Shown here one piece after another: positions 5,144 to 7,728 of a stretch of 7,728 nucleotides of DNA. A program made the position numbers and the translations under genes. Position 1 is the first letter of the stretch, and every line of letters starts with the position of its first letter. The notes beneath the pieces were generated by a model that saw nothing but the letters and a program-made list of their open reading frames with translations, did not search any database and had not been told where the DNA came from. Origin of the DNA: Deltaproteobacteria bacterium. Its GTDB lineage: Bacteria; Myxococcota; Polyangia; Polyangiales; B10-G4. The DNA is taken from NCBI GenBank assembly GCA_019312705.1, contig JAFDCW010000177.1:1-7728 (forward strand), given 5' to 3'.

Positions 5144-7728
5144 ATGGCGCGGTGTGCGAGGCTTGGGTTTCTTGTTGCCGCATTCGCTGCCACGGCCTGC
5201 AGCCGCGGCGTCATGCCCGACGACGACGCCGGCTTCAGCTTCCCCGACTCGGGCACACCTCCCGACGGGGGAATCGACACCGGGGTGCCGCCGCGCCCTG
5301 ACTCCGGCACGGTGATGGTCGACGCCGCGCTGCCCGATGGCGGCCCCGGCCGCGAGTGCACCGCCGAGGTTTGCGACGACGAGGTCGACAACGATTGCGA
5401 CATGCTCGTCGACGAAGCGTGTGCCTGCGTGCCCGGCGAGGTGAGCGATTGCTTCTCTGGGAACCCGACGGGGCGGCGGGTGGGGGCGTGTCGCGACGGC
5501 ACGATGGTCTGTACCGGGTCTTTCGAGTTCGGGACCTTCGGGCTCTGCGAAGGCGATGTCGTCGGCACAGACGAAGTGTGCGACGTCGCCGGCGTCGATG
5601 AAGACTGCGACGGCGCCTCGAATGAAGACTGTGAGTGCTTCGATGGAGACCCGCCTCTGCCTTGCGGCACCGACGAAGGCGAATGCACCGCCGGCGTGCA
5701 GTCCTGCGTCGACGGCGGCCGAACCGACTGCGAGGGCGCGGTGGGCCCCGGGGTGGAGGTCTGCAACGCCCTCGACGACGATTGCGACGGGACGGTCGAC
5801 GAGTCGCTTTCGCGCGTGTGTGGAAGCGACGTTGGGGCATGCTCGCGCGGCGCGGAGCTTTGCGTTGACGGCATCTGGAGCGGCTGCGAGGGCGGCGTAT
5901 CCCCAGCCGAAGAGATCTGCGACGGACTCGACAACGACTGCGACGGGGACTCCGACGAGGTAGCCATGCGCGCATGCGGGAGCGATATCGGCGCCTGCAG
6001 CGCCGGCATGCAGAGTTGCGTCGCGGGGGCCTGGGAGATGTGCGCCGGGGCGTCATCCCCGGCGGCAGAGACCTGCAACGGCGTCGACGACGACTGCGAC
6101 GCGACGACCGATGAAGGCCTGACTCGCAGCTGCGGAACGACGGACATCGGCGTTTGCATGTTCGGCACCGAAGCCTGCGCGGCCGGAGCTTGGGGTGCGT
6201 GCTCAGGGCGGGTGACGCCGATGACCGAACTCTGTGACGGGATCCTCGATGAGAACTGCGACGGATCGGTCGACGAAGGATGTGCCTGTCTGACCGGCAC
6301 CGTACGCAGCTGCGGCTCGGCCGTTGGCGCGTGCGTCTCGGGCACCGAGACTTGCGATGCTGCGGGAGCATGGGGCGCTTGTACGGGGGCGACGGGGCCC
6401 GCGATGGAGCTCTGCAACGACGCCGACGACGACTGCAACGGTGCCGTGGATGACGGCCTAGTCCGCACCTGCGGGACCAACGTGGGCGCATGCGCGACCG
6501 GCACGGAGACGTGCGCGACGGGGGTCTGGGGAAGCTGCGCCGGTGCGACCGGCCCGACGCCGGAGCTCTGCGATGGGGTCATCGACGACGACTGCGATGG
6601 GGCCGCCGACGAAGGCTGCGGTTGTACGGCCGGCGCGATGCGCAACTGCGGGACCGATGCGGGGGAGTGCAGCTTCGGCGGTCAGACCTGTGACGTGATG
6701 GGAACCTGGGGGGCCTGCCTGGGCGGCGCTGGGCCGTCGCCCGAGCTCTGCGATGGGGTGCGCGACGAGGATTGTGATGGCGTCGTCGACGACGGATGCG
6801 GCTGCGTCACCGGCACGATGCGCCCCTGCGGAATATCCGTCGGAGCCTGCGTCGCCGGCGTCGAGGTCTGCGATGCCTCGGGGCGCTGGGCAATGTGCTC
6901 CGGAGGAACCGGCCCATCCCCCGAGACGTGCAATGGCGCGGACGACGACTGCGACGCGATGACCGACGAAGCGCTCTCGCGGAGCTGCGGCACGAACCTC
7001 GGGGCCTGTGTGAGCGGAACGGAGACCTGTGCGGGGGGCGCTTGGGGAACGTGCGCAGGCGGGACGGGCCCCGGGGCAGAGCTCTGCGACGGCGCGATCG
7101 ACGAAGACTGCGATGGCGCGGTCGACGAGGGGTGCCTCTGCATCGACGGCCAAACGCGCAGCTGCGGGTCCAATGTCGGCGAGTGCGCCGCGGGCACCGA
7201 GAGCTGCGATCTTTCGGGGGCGTGGGGCGCGTGCGGCGGGGCGACGGGCCCCTCGGCCGAGATGTGCAACGGCCTGGACGACGACTGCGACGGCGTCGCC
7301 GATGAGGGCGGGGTCTGTGTCCCGCCGACGGTGATGTGCCCTGCCGCCCAGTCGGCGGCCGTGGGAGCCGGCCTGACGCTCTCGGGATCGGGCGCGGACC
7401 CTGATGGAGGCGCGGTATCGTACCTATGGAGCGTCATCACGGCGCCGGTTGGGTCGAGCGCGATGCCTTCGCCGCCGAGCGCGGCTGCGGCGAGCTTCAC
7501 CCCCGACGCCGCGGGCTCTTACACCCTCCGCCTCTGCGTCACCGACGACGAGGGCGAGACTTCGTGCTGCACGACCACGGTGACCGCGACGTCGTCCTGT
7601 GTTCCGCCCACCGCGCCAACCCTGACGACGTGTCCGAGGAGCTGGGACCGCCGCCCCCTCGTCGAGGTGACCCCGCTGCCCGCGGGCGTCACCTACGAGC
7701 TCTTCAAAGACGCGGAAGCCGTGCCCTA
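5144..7728 (+). CDS. Large surface protein with twelve MopE-type metal-binding motifs and a PKD domain (C-terminus cut by window edge)
   Basis: This is an open frame of 861 complete codons with no stop before the right edge; I read it through line by line. MARCARLGFLVAAFAATACS is an export signal with a loose lipobox (Ala-Thr-Ala-Cys, Cys19). A Pro/Asp/Gly linker (20-70) follows. Twelve motifs of the form C-[ND]-G-x-D-D-D-C-D-G-x-x-D-E begin at Cys 77, 146, 207, 259, 311, 364, 424, 476, 536, 596, 648 and 708. They match the 'putative metal-binding motif' named for Methylococcus MopE (Pfam PF11617) and resemble thrombospondin-3 calcium loops. Between motifs, a second module has CG-x3-G-x-C, G-x-E-x-C and G-x-W-G-x-C. 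Residues about 727-815 form a PKD-type beta domain (VGAGLTLSGSGADPDGGAVS, then SYTLRLCVTDDEG). Residues 819-861 begin another domain, perhaps fibronectin-like. It is probably a disulfide- and metal-stabilised cell-surface stalk or adhesin; the ligand is unknown. Confidence 0.9.
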   Translation, partial: MARCARLGFLVAAFAATACSRGVMPDDDAGFSFPDSGTPPDGGIDTGVPPRPDSGTVMVDAALPDGGPGRECTAEVCDDEVDNDCDMLVDEACACVPGEVSDCFSGNPTGRRVGACRDGTMVCTGSFEFGTFGLCEGDVVGTDEVCDVAGVDEDCDGASNEDCECFDGDPPLPCGTDEGECTAGVQSCVDGGRTDCEGAVGPGVEVCNALDDDCDGTVDESLSRVCGSDVGACSRGAELCVDGIWSGCEGGVSPAEEICDGLDNDCDGDSDEVAMRACGSDIGACSAGMQSCVAGAWEMCAGASSPAAETCNGVDDDCDATTDEGLTRSCGTTDIGVCMFGTEACAAGAWGACSGRVTPMTELCDGILDENCDGSVDEGCACLTGTVRSCGSAVGACVSGTETCDAAGAWGACTGATGPAMELCNDADDDCNGAVDDGLVRTCGTNVGACATGTETCATGVWGSCAGATGPTPELCDGVIDDDCDGAADEGCGCTAGAMRNCGTDAGECSFGGQTCDVMGTWGACLGGAGPSPELCDGVRDEDCDGVVDDGCGCVTGTMRPCGISVGACVAGVEVCDASGRWAMCSGGTGPSPETCNGADDDCDAMTDEALSRSCGTNLGACVSGTETCAGGAWGTCAGGTGPGAELCDGAIDEDCDGAVDEGCLCIDGQTRSCGSNVGECAAGTESCDLSGAWGACGGATGPSAEMCNGLDDDCDGVADEGGVCVPPTVMCPAAQSAAVGAGLTLSGSGADPDGGAVSYLWSVITAPVGSSAMPSPPSAAAASFTPDAAGSYTLRLCVTDDEGETSCCTTTVTATSSCVPPTAPTLTTCPRSWDRRPLVEVTPLPAGVTYELFKDAEAVP
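5372..7315 (+). repeat. Array of MopE-type repeats, 52- and 60-residue periods
   Basis: Distances between successive motif cysteines are 69, 61, 52, 52, 53, 60, 52, 60, 60, 52 and 60 residues. The first two repeats are divergent; the rest are regular. At DNA level, GAGCTCTGC recurs at 6407, 6563, 6743 and 7079. A 17-base block is identical at 6563-6579 and 6743-6759, exactly 180 bases apart. The array lies wholly inside the large surface-protein gene and gives it its internal periodicity. Confidence 0.88.
7322..7590 (+). other. PKD-type Ig-like domain within the surface protein
   Basis: This covers residues about 727-815 of the large protein. It has the order seen in PKD domains: a Gly-Ala-Gly-Leu-Thr-Leu strand, the Asp-Pro-Asp-Gly-Gly turn, a Tyr-x-Trp strand (SYLWSV), a Phe-Thr-Pro-Asp turn, Gly-Ser-Tyr-Thr-Leu-Arg-Leu, and Val-Thr-Asp-Asp-Glu-Gly. 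Cysteines at the start (MCP), in the Leu-Cys-Val strand and in the Cys-Cys pair near the end suggest added disulfides. PKD domains are usually extracellular spacer or binding modules. Confidence 0.75.

Noticed and set aside
5235..6491. Minus-strand frame of 418 codons, extremely Arg-rich
   Set aside because: The Arg-Arg-Arg composition is typical of an out-of-frame reading of GC-rich coding DNA. It overlaps the repeat gene entirely.
5038..6645. Minus-strand frame of 535 codons, Ser/Pro/Gln-rich with apparent repeats
   Set aside because: It lies antisense to the MopE repeat array, and its periodicity simply mirrors that array. The plus-strand frame has a strong ribosome-binding site, a signal peptide and a known motif family.
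6682..7500. Minus-strand frame of 272 codons, similar Ser/Pro-rich composition
   Set aside because: It is the same antisense shadow effect over the later repeats and the PKD domain, with no independent start signal or known domain.
1..7728. Search for tRNA or rRNA genes, insertion-sequence ends, CRISPR-like spaced repeats and riboswitches
   Set aside because: No cloverleaf, conserved rRNA segment, transposase motif or regularly spaced non-coding repeat was seen. All regular repeats lie within coding frames.

Overview
The window is GC-rich DNA with strong G/C bias at third codon positions. It encodes mostly exported, Cys-, Asp- and Gly-rich lipoproteins. Asp/Gly linkers after lipoprotein signals, a TPR protein with a C-terminal membrane anchor, a HEWG-motif lipoprotein and a long array of MopE-type metal-binding repeats together point to a myxobacterium-like organism, most like the Polyangia (Sandaracinus-type) lineages. 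This is an inference from protein style; no taxonomic marker is present.

Layout: (1) 1-542, minus strand: a hypothetical cytoplasmic-looking protein that runs off the left edge. (2) 543-812: no gene; an imperfect inverted repeat at 584-617 and a short palindrome at 748-759. (3) 813-1007, minus strand: a small secreted Cys-containing peptide, divergent from the following genes. (4) 1103-4375, plus strand: three closely spaced genes, likely one operon: a signal peptide/TPR/membrane-anchor protein, a lipoprotein with an N-terminal beta-rich region, an Asp/Gly repeat linker and two tandem four-cysteine DUF1554-like domains, and a HEWG-motif lipoprotein. (5) 4376-4694: no intact gene, but two coding-looking segments in different frames that look like a decayed or frameshifted reading frame. 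(6) 4695-5072: a small Cys-rich lipoprotein. (7) 5144 to the right edge: a large Cys-rich surface protein with twelve MopE-like motifs, a PKD domain and the start of another domain. It is open at the window end.

The plus-strand products form an envelope/surface set rather than a metabolic pathway. No catalytic enzyme, mobile element, RNA gene or CRISPR array was recognised. The most interesting structure is in the MopE-like array. Its twelve motifs fall into two equally numerous subtypes, in which the metal-loop length covaries perfectly with an added Cys-x-Cys segment, giving 52- versus 60-residue repeat periods. No clearly new biological system could be demonstrated from sequence alone.
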